Notes: generated by a model from the sequence alone, not told the origin. Positions 1 to 5,630 are shown, numbered from the stretch's first letter. The stretch is DNA of 5,988 nucleotides from an uncultured Clostridia bacterium (GCA_946539175.1 CAMNHH010000130.1:1-5988), one strand, 5' to 3'. Translations and numbers: made by a program.

Positions 1-89
1 ACGCCGGGGTCCCCAATCCCCTGTATACCCAGGCCAATACCATCATGCTGCTGGGGGACGCCAAGGACACGCTGAACAAGCTGATGGCC
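1..89 (+). repeat. Direct repeat, left copy (end of first domain III)
   Basis: Positions 1-89 match 568-656 with only three differences, at 56, 68 and 86, a constant offset of 567 bp or exactly 189 codons. Two differences are synonymous (Gly and Asp codons) and the third changes Met to Ile. After 89 the copies diverge: the left one runs into the linker, the right one into the stop codon. The repeat probably extends to the left beyond the window. Confidence 0.95.
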
Positions 90-665
90 CAGATGGATCA
101 GGCCCAGGCGCAGGGCGCTCCCGCGGAGACGGAGGCCCCCAACGCGCCTGCCGCCGCGCCCAGCCTGACCCCCGGCGAGATCCTTGCCAACGCGAAGAAG
201 GTCATGATCGTCCCCGGCTACGGTATGGCCCTGGCCCAGGCCCAGCGGCTGGTGAAGCAGCTGGCGGACAAGCTGGAGGCCGGCGGCTGCGAGGTGAAGT
301 TCGCCATCCATCCCGTGGCGGGCCGTATGCCCGGCCACATGAACGTGCTGCTCTGCGAGGTGGACGTGCCCTACGACCAGCTCTATGAAATGGACGCCGT
401 CAACGACGAGTTCAAGGACTGCGACGCGGCGATCATCATCGGCGCCAGCGACGTGGTGAATCCCGCCGCCAACACCGCCGAGGGCACCCCCATCTACGGC
501 ATGCCGGTGCTGCGGGCCGAGGAGGCCAAGCACATCCTGGTCTGCAACTACGACGACAAGCCCGGCTACGCCGGGGTCCCCAATCCCCTGTATACCCAGG
601 CCAATACCATCATGCTGCTGGGAGACGCCAAGGATACGCTGAACAAGCTGATCGCCTCCTTCTGA
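1..665 (+). CDS. pntB: NAD(P) transhydrogenase subunit beta, 3' end, with duplicated domain III (5' partial)
   Basis: This is the C-terminal part of the beta subunit of proton-translocating NAD(P)+ transhydrogenase, a membrane enzyme that moves hydride between NADH and NADP+ coupled to the proton gradient. The reading frame is open from position 3 to the TGA at 663-665, giving 220 visible residues. Residues about 1-30 (YAGVPNPLYTQANT, MLLGDAK) are the end of one domain III, the NADP(H)-binding domain. An Ala/Gln/Pro/Glu-rich linker of about 30 residues follows, then a complete domain III from about residue 62 with the family motifs VPGYGMALAQAQ, HPVAGRMPGHMNVLL, IGASDVVNPAA, GMPVL and again GYAGVPNPLYTQANT. 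Known PntB proteins carry one domain III at the C terminus, so the in-frame second copy is unusual. The membrane domain II lies outside the window. Family identity is very firm; whether the first copy is complete upstream cannot be seen. Confidence 0.92.
   Translation, partial: AGVPNPLYTQANTIMLLGDAKDTLNKLMAQMDQAQAQGAPAETEAPNAPAAAPSLTPGEILANAKKVMIVPGYGMALAQAQRLVKQLADKLEAGGCEVKFAIHPVAGRMPGHMNVLLCEVDVPYDQLYEMDAVNDEFKDCDAAIIIGASDVVNPAANTAEGTPIYGMPVLRAEEAKHILVCNYDDKPGYAGVPNPLYTQANTIMLLGDAKDTLNKLIASF
568..656 (+). repeat. Direct repeat, right copy (end of second domain III)
   Basis: Partner of the repeat at 1-89, with 86 of 89 bases identical by direct reading. It encodes the C-terminal NADP-binding signature of PntB domain III and ends nine bases before the end of the stop codon. 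Confidence 0.95.
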
Positions 666-675
666 CGGAGCATCG

Positions 676-714
676 AAAAATCCCCTGTGCGGAGCGATCC
701 GCACAGGGGATTTA
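676..714. terminator. Bidirectional intrinsic terminator between convergent pntB and the kinase operon
   Basis: Bases 678-693 pair perfectly with 698-713, a 16-bp stem closed by the tetraloop GCGA (a GNRA loop). The left side is preceded by an A run (676-680), which becomes a U run for minus-strand transcripts. The plus-strand side has only a short TTT tail before mixed bases. It starts 13 nt after the pntB stop and lies about 95 nt past the stop of the minus-strand operon, so it can serve both, probably better for the minus strand. Confidence 0.88.
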
Positions 715-748
715 CAATTATGAAAGAAGCATTGGAATGATTTGATGT

Positions 749-791
749 GATTGCCTGATGAAACGGGTTCCAAGCGTTTCATCCAGCAATC
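749..791. repeat. Interrupted palindrome downstream of the kinase operon (REP-like or 3' mRNA hairpin)
   Basis: GATGAAACG at 757-765 is the exact reverse complement of 775-783, with a 9-nt loop (766-774). Outside a 2x2 mismatch, GATTGC at 749-754 pairs with 786-791. The result is a 15-bp stem with one internal loop. It begins 18 nt beyond the stop codon of the last operon gene. No U run follows on either strand, so it does not look like an intrinsic terminator. It could protect the 3' end of the mRNA or be a copy of a dispersed palindrome. Confidence 0.7.
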
Positions 792-808
792 GGATGAGAC
801 CGGGAGGC

Positions 809-2302
809 CTATTTCCGATAATTGCCGCTTTCCTCCGCGTCCTTTCCGGCGTATTTGCTGCTGCGGCCGTCCTTTCCGTAGCCGTAGCCGTAACCGTAGC
901 CATAGCCGTAGCCGGAGCCCTTCCGGTTGGAATAGCCGTAGCCGGTGTTGCTGGTGAGCCGGGAGGTCTGGTTCAGCACGCAGCCGATGAAGCGGATCTC
1001 CATGCCGTTGAGCATGGCGGCGCTGTCCAGCACGGCAGCCCGGGGCACGTAGTCCTGCCGGACCACGTAGATGACGCCGTCCACCCACTGGGAGAGACTG
1101 GCGGCGTCCGAGAGCAGACCGCTGGGGGGCGTATCCACGATGACAAAGTCCGCGTACTTCCGCAGGGCGTTCATCACGCTCTGGAGCCGGGGGGAGGAGA
1201 GGAAATTCTGGGGCTGCTCCGCCACCTTGTCGCCGCTGAGGATCCGCAGGCTGGAGCCCTCCACCTGGGTGAGCGCCGACTCCAGATCGTTGTCCTGGGA
1301 GGCGATCATCTCCACCAGGCCCCGGGTGGGCGTCTGGATGGCGAAGAGGTCCTTCAGCGTCTGCTTCCGCAGGTCGCAGTCCACCAGGATCACCCGGCTG
1401 CCCTGCTCCGCCAGGGAGAGGGCCAGGTTGGCGGAGAGGGTGGATTTACCCTCCCCGGGGATGGTGGAGGTGATCATGATGACCTTGGCCTTCCGGCTCT
1501 CCAGCTCCTTGTGGAGCTGAAAGCGGACGGCCCGGATCGCTTCGATATAGCCCTCGTCCAGGTGGGGGTTGGTCAGCAGCACCGCCCGGTTGGCCTTGGT
1601 CCTGGCCTTGAAGCGCACCTGGGGCAGCAGCCCCAGACAGGGCACGTTCAGCAGAGCCCGCAGATCCTCGGAGTTGTGGACGGTTTTGCGGAACCAGGCG
1701 AAGACGCCAACGAGCAGCAGCCCGGCGCCCAGGCCGGCCAGCGCCCAGAGCATGGTGGAGTGCAGAAAGTTCGTGGGGTTGATGGGCTCCGTGGGGAGCT
1801 GGGCCTCGTCAAAGACCTCCAGGGTGAAGGCACCCTGGATCTTGTTGGCGGCCAGGGGGAAGACCTCCGCCGCCATGTGCAGACCGTCGTAGGCCCGCTG
1901 GGGGGAGGAGGCTCTGGCGGTGAAGATCAGCATGGTGGCCTCGGAGCGGCAGCTCACCGTGGCGGGAAGCCTGGAAACCTGGTACTTTTCCTGCAGCAGG
2001 GCCTTGCCCTGGTCGGAGCTCATGACGTAGGGATAGGTGGCCGCCAGCTTATTCGCGGCGTTGGAATCCAGATAGTAGCCGTAGCTGCTCAGATCGATGG
2101 AGCCGGTCCGGGTGGCGCTGACCCGGTAGACCGCGAAGGTCTCGTAGACGGGCGCGTAGCTTCTCGACAGCCGAACATACCGGAAGCCGCCGACCAGGAC
2201 GCAAAGCAGAATGGGCAGCAGGATCAATCTGGGCAGAACCCGCATATAGTTGTGCCAGAAGACGGACAGATTGAACTGAGAGGGAGCTTTTTTGTTATCC
2301 AT
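809..2302 (-). CDS. Fused Wzz-domain/BY-kinase (CpsC-CpsD/Wzc type), second of tandem pair
   Basis: This 497-aa protein is a membrane-bound bacterial tyrosine kinase of the type that autophosphorylates a C-terminal tyrosine cluster and controls polysaccharide chain length or export. Residues about 24-40 and 185-203 are membrane segments enclosing an extracytoplasmic Wzz-like loop that ends in the proline-rich stretch LPTEPINPTNF. The cytoplasmic kinase domain carries the oligomerisation motif EX2RX2R at E254-R257-R260, Walker A at 279-288 (STIPGEGKST), Walker A' at 305-312 (ILVDCDLR) and Walker B at 387-393 (VIVDTPP), all canonical. The tail holds ten tyrosines, mostly as Tyr-Gly repeats at 454-476, plus Y484 and Y495. 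The ATG overlaps the end of the upstream kinase gene by 8 bp and is served by GGAGGAGG at 2309-2316 inside that gene. It is the last gene of the operon (stop TAG). The family is certain; the substrate and polysaccharide are unknown. Confidence 0.93.
   Translation of the reverse strand: MDNKKAPSQFNLSVFWHNYMRVLPRLILLPILLCVLVGGFRYVRLSRSYAPVYETFAVYRVSATRTGSIDLSSYGYYLDSNAANKLAATYPYVMSSDQGKALLQEKYQVSRLPATVSCRSEATMLIFTARASSPQRAYDGLHMAAEVFPLAANKIQGAFTLEVFDEAQLPTEPINPTNFLHSTMLWALAGLGAGLLLVGVFAWFRKTVHNSEDLRALLNVPCLGLLPQVRFKARTKANRAVLLTNPHLDEGYIEAIRAVRFQLHKELESRKAKVIMITSTIPGEGKSTLSANLALSLAEQGSRVILVDCDLRKQTLKDLFAIQTPTRGLVEMIASQDNDLESALTQVEGSSLRILSGDKVAEQPQNFLSSPRLQSVMNALRKYADFVIVDTPPSGLLSDAASLSQWVDGVIYVVRQDYVPRAAVLDSAAMLNGMEIRFIGCVLNQTSRLTSNTGYGYSNRKGSGYGYGYGYGYGYGKDGRSSKYAGKDAEESGNYRK
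875..940 (-). repeat. Tyr-Gly coding hexanucleotide repeats in the second BY-kinase tail
   Basis: Read on the minus strand, near-identical GGCTAC-type hexamers encode six consecutive Tyr-Gly units (Y465 to Y475, bases 875-910) and, after a short break, two more tyrosines (Y455, Y457). Because the unit is 6 nt, copy-number change would add or remove Tyr-Gly pairs without a frameshift. Most Tyr codons are TAC, with a single TAT at 902-904. Confidence 0.85.
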
Positions 2303-3839
2303 TTTCGTCCTCCTCCTTCTTCCGTTCGGTGTTCAGCGAGACCTTCTCTCCGCTGCCCCCTCCGTATCCGTAGCCCAGCTTGCCCTTGCTGCTGTTGTAG
2401 GCGTAGCCGTAGCTGCGGCCGTAGCCGTAACCGTAGCCGTAGCCGTAGCGGTGCCCGCCCATGACGGTGGCGGCAATGTTGAAGGTGTGCACGTCGTTGA
2501 ACACGTAGCCCAGGAACCGGGCCTTGCAGCGGTTGAGGCTGTCGATGGCGTCGTTGACGGCCCGATCCGGCATCACGTCCTGCCGCACCACCAGCAGGGA
2601 AGCGTCGGTCAGATCGCCCAGCACCTCGCTGTCGGTGAAAAAGCCCATGGGGGAGGAGTCCATGATCACGTAGTCAAAGTTCTCCCGCAAAACCTCGATC
2701 AGACGGGCCATGTGGGAGGAGCCCAGCAGCTCCGCCGAATGCCGGTTGACGTTGTTGGCGAAGAGGAAAAAGAGATTTTCAGACTTGCGGTAGCGCAGGG
2801 CGCTCACCAGCTGCTGGGGCTCCAGCTCCCCCTTCAGCAGGGTGTTGAGGGTGGTGGATTTCTCGCTCTCCTCAAAGATCAGATGCTGGGCGGATTTCCG
2901 CAGGTCGCAGTCCACCAGCAGGACCTTCTTGTGGCGGCGGGCCAGACTCAGAGCCAGGTTGGCGGCCACGGTGGACTTGCCCTCGTTCTCGCTGATGGAG
3001 GTGACCAGGAAGGTCTTGCAGCCGTGGCGCCGCTGGGCGTGCTCCAGACGGGTCCGAAGCTGATGCATGGTCTCCACGTAGAGGAAGGAGGTGGTGGGGT
3101 TGGAGATCAGCAGAGAGGTCTTCCGCCGCCGGAAGAGACTCTTCAGCGTGCGGCGCTTCCGCTGGTGGTTGAGGGTCACCAGCAGAGTCCCGTCCACCTG
3201 GTTGCGGGCGCCGGGAATGGTCTGAATGGTGCCGGAGGTGATGGTCAGCACCGCCAGCAGGACGGTCATCGCCAGCGCGCCCAGGGGGGCCGCGATCAGC
3301 ACGAAGCGGCGCTGGGTGGTCCGGAAGTCCGCCTTGCTGGGGACCGTGGGGGCCGATACCGGCTCCAGCATCACGGAGTCAAAGACGTACTGGGAGTAGT
3401 CCTCGTAGTGCTCCAGAATGCCCAGGCACATGAAATATGCCGCCCGGGGCGTGGGGCCGGTGGTCCTGAGCTGGATCAGATTCGTGCCCGTGACCGAGCT
3501 GGAGTAGACCCTGGCGCCCTCCACGTCCTCGCCCGCCAGGCGCTTGACCCGGTTGACCAGGGTGCTGCCGGAGAGCAGGGAGGCAAACTGCTCCGCCGTG
3601 GAGGCAGTGACCGCCGAGGCGCCGCCCTGGTAGATGGAGGAGCTGTTGCGGGGGGACACCACGAAGGTAGAGGTGCAGGCGTAGCTGGGCGTGAGGATCA
3701 GCATTGCAACGATATAGGCAACCAGGGCGAAGAGCCCGGCGCTCATCAGAATCATCCAGAGATTTCGCCAGATCCGCCGCAGGATACAGTAGGGCTCCAC
3801 CTCGGCCCATACGGATTCAGAGTGCTTTTCTTGCTTCAT
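2295..3839 (-). CDS. Fused Wzz-domain/BY-kinase (CpsC-CpsD/Wzc type), first of tandem pair, divergent motifs
   Basis: This 514-aa protein has the same plan as the kinase that follows it. Membrane segments lie at about 28-50 and 178-202 around a Wzz-like external loop, followed by a cytoplasmic P-loop domain. Walker A is at 281-290 (SISENEGKST) and Walker A' at 307-314 (LLVDCDLR). Two elements depart from the usual pattern: Walker B reads VIMDSSP (391-397) instead of hydrophobic-D-T/S-PP, and the oligomerisation motif is E256-x2-H259-x2-R262 instead of EX2RX2R. The tail has ten tyrosines (Y465-473, 477, 479, 481, 490, 492), mainly as Tyr-Gly repeats, then a charged Lys/Glu end. The start ATG has GAGGT six bases upstream, overlapping the stop of the Ig-like gene; the intergenic gap is 9 nt. 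It could be an active kinase or a regulatory partner of its neighbour; the sequence does not decide. Confidence 0.92.
   Translation of the reverse strand: MKQEKHSESVWAEVEPYCILRRIWRNLWMILMSAGLFALVAYIVAMLILTPSYACTSTFVVSPRNSSSIYQGGASAVTASTAEQFASLLSGSTLVNRVKRLAGEDVEGARVYSSSVTGTNLIQLRTTGPTPRAAYFMCLGILEHYEDYSQYVFDSVMLEPVSAPTVPSKADFRTTQRRFVLIAAPLGALAMTVLLAVLTITSGTIQTIPGARNQVDGTLLVTLNHQRKRRTLKSLFRRRKTSLLISNPTTSFLYVETMHQLRTRLEHAQRRHGCKTFLVTSISENEGKSTVAANLALSLARRHKKVLLVDCDLRKSAQHLIFEESEKSTTLNTLLKGELEPQQLVSALRYRKSENLFFLFANNVNRHSAELLGSSHMARLIEVLRENFDYVIMDSSPMGFFTDSEVLGDLTDASLLVVRQDVMPDRAVNDAIDSLNRCKARFLGYVFNDVHTFNIAATVMGGHRYGYGYGYGYGRSYGYAYNSSKGKLGYGYGGGSGEKVSLNTERKKEEDENG
2364..2447 (-). repeat. Tyr-Gly coding hexanucleotide repeats in the first BY-kinase tail
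   Basis: Five consecutive Tyr-Gly units (Y465-Y473, bases 2418-2447), followed by further Tyr-Gly/Tyr-Ala pairs down to Y492. A 21-nt core (2420-2440) recurs exactly in the second kinase tail around 876-903, so the two arrays are candidates for recombination or gene conversion with each other. Confidence 0.85.
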
Positions 3840-3848
3840 AACGGAACC

Positions 3849-4685
3849 TCATTCCACCACCACGGTGAGGATCACCGTGGCGATCTCGCCGGAAATGCCG
3901 GTGTAGTAGTAGTAGACCTCATAGACGCCCGGGGTGCCTGTGTCCACGGCGGAGTCGTTGACGGAAACTCTGGAAATGGGAATGATCTTTTCCTGATCCT
4001 CCGCCATGGGGTCTTTGACCTCAGAGACCAGGCGGCGGAAGTTGATCTTCCCGCCCTGCTCCAGATAAATGAGATTGTCGGACAGGGTAATACTGGGCCG
4101 GGAGGCGGATTTGTCGACGATCTGCACCGTCAGCGGCAGCTCCACCGTGTCGCCCATCCGGTTCGTGACGCTGAAGCGGGCGGTGTAGGTGCCGGGCGTG
4201 TCGTTCAGTACCGTGGACTCCTCCAGCTTCAGACGGCCGGAAATGTCCCCGTCCCGCTGGTCGATTACCTGGATGCTGCCGTTGAACTTGACGGTCTCGC
4301 CCATGTTGAAGATCATGGGCTGCAGCAGCTCGAAGCGGGGCGGGCTGTAGTCCCGGTAGCGGACGACCCGGGAGAAGACGGCGTAGTTGGAGGCCTGGTC
4401 AAAGACGATGTAGCTCACCGTCACGTCGGTGTCGTTGATGAGGGTGGAGATGTCCTTGACCCGGATCTCGGCGCTCAGATCCCCGTCCACGTTGTCACGG
4501 GCGCTGAGTCCCTGCAGCAGGGCCTCGCTGGGATCGGTTACGCTGACCTCCAGCAGATCGTTGTCGGACTGGATAACGGGAGGCGTGTTGTCCTCGTGGG
4601 TGCGGTTGTAGAAAAACAGACCGCCTGCCACCAGCAGGGCCAGCACAAAGAGGATGACCAGGGTGATTCGTACGATTTTCAGCAT
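3849..4685 (-). CDS. Membrane-anchored protein with three bacterial Ig-like repeats
   Basis: A 278-aa protein with a short basic N terminus and one hydrophobic segment (about 5-26), with no lipobox cysteine, so it is probably anchored with the rest outside the membrane. The exterior part consists of three Ig-like repeats of about 80 residues: 34-112, 114-192 and 196-278. Each opens with a Pro-containing strand (TPPVI, SPPRF, RPSIT). The first two carry the acidic turn DNVDGDLS / DQRDGDIS typical of DUF5011 or Cry22-type Ig domains; the third has a degenerate version (DPMAED). Repeats two and three have the TPGTY/TPGVY strand motif. The start ATG has AAGGAG 8 nt upstream, and the stop of the phosphatase gene touches this site. 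Its position between phosphatase and kinases suggests a partner of the Wzz loops or of an exported polymer, but no enzymatic motif is visible and the function is unknown. Confidence 0.85.
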   Translation of the reverse strand: MLKIVRITLVILFVLALLVAGGLFFYNRTHEDNTPPVIQSDNDLLEVSVTDPSEALLQGLSARDNVDGDLSAEIRVKDISTLINDTDVTVSYIVFDQASNYAVFSRVVRYRDYSPPRFELLQPMIFNMGETVKFNGSIQVIDQRDGDISGRLKLEESTVLNDTPGTYTARFSVTNRMGDTVELPLTVQIVDKSASRPSITLSDNLIYLEQGGKINFRRLVSEVKDPMAEDQEKIIPISRVSVNDSAVDTGTPGVYEVYYYYTGISGEIATVILTVVVE

Positions 4686-4697
4686 AACAAAAGCTCC

Positions 4698-5420
4698 TTA
4701 CAGGGCCTGATCCCTGGCGATCCGAAGGGGATTGATCCGAAGCAGCAGCTCCGGATCCGCCTCGGGAAAGCGGGCGGCCAGACAGTCCAGCAGCGCTCCC
4801 ATGTGGGGGTTGCGGTATCGAAAGTGATGGGCGTCGGAGGCGATGACGGAGACGGCCCCCCGCCGCAGCAGCAGACTCGCCGTGAGATAGGAGGCCTCTC
4901 CCAGCTCGCCCAGCAGACTGCCCTTGTTCAGCTGCAGCACCCGGCCCCGGTCGGCCCACTGCTGGGCCAGCTGGGGGGCGGCCTGAACGCAGTAGTAGCG
5001 CTCCGGGTGGGCCACCACAGGCACCAGTCCCTCGGCCTCCACAGCCGCCAGACAGTCCTCCATGTAGTCCGGCTCCTCGTCGAAGTAAAATTCCGTCAGC
5101 AGATATCTGGAGCCGTTCAGGGTCATGAAGTCGCCCGCCGCCAGATGCTCCCGGAAACGGCCCCGGGCCAGCACCTCCGCGCCGGATAGGACGGTCACGG
5201 GAATGCCCGCCTCGTCCAGCAGACGCTGCAGGGCGTGATAGGCGTCGATCAGCTCCGGAGTCCGAAGATTCTTCCGGGGATCCCGGGTGTTGCAGTGGGG
5301 GGTGGCAAAGACGGAGCTGACGCCGGAATCCGCGGCCATGGCCGCCATCCGCACAGACACCTGGGGATCCGGCGAACCGTCGTCCAGACCGGGCAGGATA
5401 TGACAGTGAAGATCCAGTAT
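4698..5420 (-). CDS. cpsB: CpsB/YwqE-type PHP-family protein-tyrosine phosphatase (non-canonical start)
   Basis: Metal-dependent phosphotyrosine phosphatase of the PHP fold, the usual counterpart of BY-kinases; it dephosphorylates their tyrosine tails in the cytoplasm. Counting from the ATA at 5418-5420, the motifs are D3-L-H5-C-H7 followed by ILPGLDDGS, ATPH (H42), GAEV (E82), HPERY (138-142) and SDAHH (195-199), together the full set of PHP metal ligands. The length would be 240 aa, close to S. pneumoniae CpsB (243 aa). The catch is the start: the first ATG/GTG/TTG inside the open frame is GTG at 5358-5360, which would delete the HxH motif. The only upstream ATG (5433-5435) is separated from the motif by an in-frame TAG at 5424-5426. 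A good SD (GGGGGTG, 5427-5433) sits 6 nt before ATA and 9 nt before CTG (5415-5417), so one of these rare starts is favoured. It is the first gene of the operon. Confidence 0.85.
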   Translation of the reverse strand: MLDLHCHILPGLDDGSPDPQVSVRMAAMAADSGVSSVFATPHCNTRDPRKNLRTPELIDAYHALQRLLDEAGIPVTVLSGAEVLARGRFREHLAAGDFMTLNGSRYLLTEFYFDEEPDYMEDCLAAVEAEGLVPVVAHPERYYCVQAAPQLAQQWADRGRVLQLNKGSLLGELGEASYLTASLLLRRGAVSVIASDAHHFRYRNPHMGALLDCLAARFPEADPELLLRINPLRIARDQAL

Positions 5421-5426
5421 TGCCTA

Positions 5427-5433
5427 CACCCCC
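5427..5433 (-). promoter_or_regulatory. Ribosome binding site deciding the cpsB start
   Basis: On the minus strand GGGGGTG differs from the ideal GGAGGTG by one base. The G run ends 8 nt before the ATA at 5420 and 11 nt before the CTG at 5417, but lies about 70 nt from the GTG at 5360, so it supports translation that includes the N-terminal HxH motif. The upstream ATG at 5433-5435 overlaps this site and has no SD of its own. Confidence 0.6.
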
Positions 5434-5452
5434 ATTTTATTCATTAAATAAG

Positions 5453-5481
5453 AGTTTATCACATTTTCTACATAAATGCAA
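5453..5481 (-). promoter_or_regulatory. Candidate sigma-A promoter of the phosphatase/kinase operon
   Basis: On the minus strand the -35 element is TTGCAT (5476-5481), then a 17-nt spacer, then -10 TAAACT (5453-5458) preceded by an extended -10 TGA (5459-5461). The predicted transcript starts near 5446, leaving a leader of about 25 nt that holds the GGGGGTG ribosome site. The -10 matches the consensus at only 4 of 6 positions, so the call is moderate. Confidence 0.5.
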
Positions 5482-5508
5482 CTGTTTCCGGTCTGAAAAA
5501 TCAGCGAC

Positions 5509-5536
5509 TTGATAATTTTTGCCAGCTTTGTATAAA
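5509..5536 (+). promoter_or_regulatory. Candidate upstream promoter P1 of gap
   Basis: TTGATA at 5509-5514, a 16-nt spacer, then TATAAA at 5531-5536; each hexamer matches the consensus at 5 of 6 positions. The -10 lies inside the palindrome AGCTTT-GTATA-AAAGCT. The predicted start near 5543 falls within the -35 of the second promoter. Confidence 0.5.
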
Positions 5537-5540
5537 AGCT
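5524..5540. promoter_or_regulatory. Palindrome over the P1 -10 element, candidate operator
   Basis: AGCTTT (5524-5529) and AAAGCT (5535-5540) are a perfect 6-bp inverted repeat with a 5-nt spacer; CCAG at 5522-5525 and CTGG at 5541-5544 add an offset outer pair. It covers the P1 -10 and ends just before the P2 -35, so a bound protein would affect both. The regulator is not identifiable. Confidence 0.35.
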
Positions 5541-5541
5541 C

Positions 5542-5570
5542 TGGACAAGCGGGAAAAATCGTTGTATAAT
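5542..5570 (+). promoter_or_regulatory. Strong sigma-A promoter P2 of gap
   Basis: TGGACA (5542-5547), a 17-nt spacer and a perfect TATAAT (5565-5570). The predicted start is near 5577, giving a 5' leader of about 74 nt to the gap ATG. This is the best promoter in the window. Confidence 0.8.
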
Positions 5571-5574
5571 ATTG

Positions 5575-5596
5575 CAAACGATTTTGGAATCGTTTG
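5575..5596. promoter_or_regulatory. 22-bp palindrome across the P2 start site, candidate operator or 5' stem-loop
   Basis: CAAACGATT (5575-5583) and AATCGTTTG (5588-5596) are exact reverse complements with a 4-nt spacer TTGG. The element sits directly on and after the predicted transcription start, a typical repressor position. If transcribed it would also place a stem-loop at the extreme 5' end of the mRNA. Confidence 0.6.
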
Positions 5597-5615
5597 GAAC
5601 AAACGTGTCAAATTT

Positions 5616-5630
5616 TGCGCGAAACGCGCA
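5616..5630 (+). promoter_or_regulatory. Small leader hairpin upstream of the gap ribosome site
   Basis: TGCGCG (5616-5621) pairs with CGCGCA (5625-5630) around an AAA loop. It ends 6 nt before the GGAGG (5637-5641) that serves the gap ATG with a 9-nt spacing. It leaves the ribosome site free and may only separate it from the upstream stem-loop. Confidence 0.4.

Noticed and set aside
1..665. Assembly artefact creating the domain III duplication
   Set aside because: The copies differ at three of 89 positions and diverge fully into a linker, and the frame is preserved; an artefact is less likely but only long reads can exclude it.
749..791. Integron attC site
   Set aside because: No integrase gene, no cassette structure and no clear attC core triplets are visible.
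875..940. CRISPR-like or short tandem repeat locus
   Set aside because: The repeats are 6-nt units without spacers and encode the tyrosine tail of a kinase.
758..2464. A 568-codon plus-strand open frame opposite the second kinase
   Set aside because: It is the mirror of a well-supported kinase gene; its Val/Ala repeats are the complement of the Tyr-Gly repeats, and no domain is visible.
2292..5189. A 965-codon plus-strand open frame opposite three operon genes
   Set aside because: The minus-strand proteins have clear family motifs, while this translation is a low-complexity mix of Gly, His, Gln and Val produced by GC-rich codon bias in the complement. It has no recognisable domain.
4698..5360. 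Phosphatase start at GTG 5358-5360
   Set aside because: This start has no good ribosome site and removes the DLHCH metal-binding motif that is intact just upstream in the same frame; kept only as a fallback.
5427..5435. Frameshift in the G run near the phosphatase start
   Set aside because: The ATG, the TAG and the HxH motif are already in one frame, so gaining or losing one G would not join the ATG to the motif.
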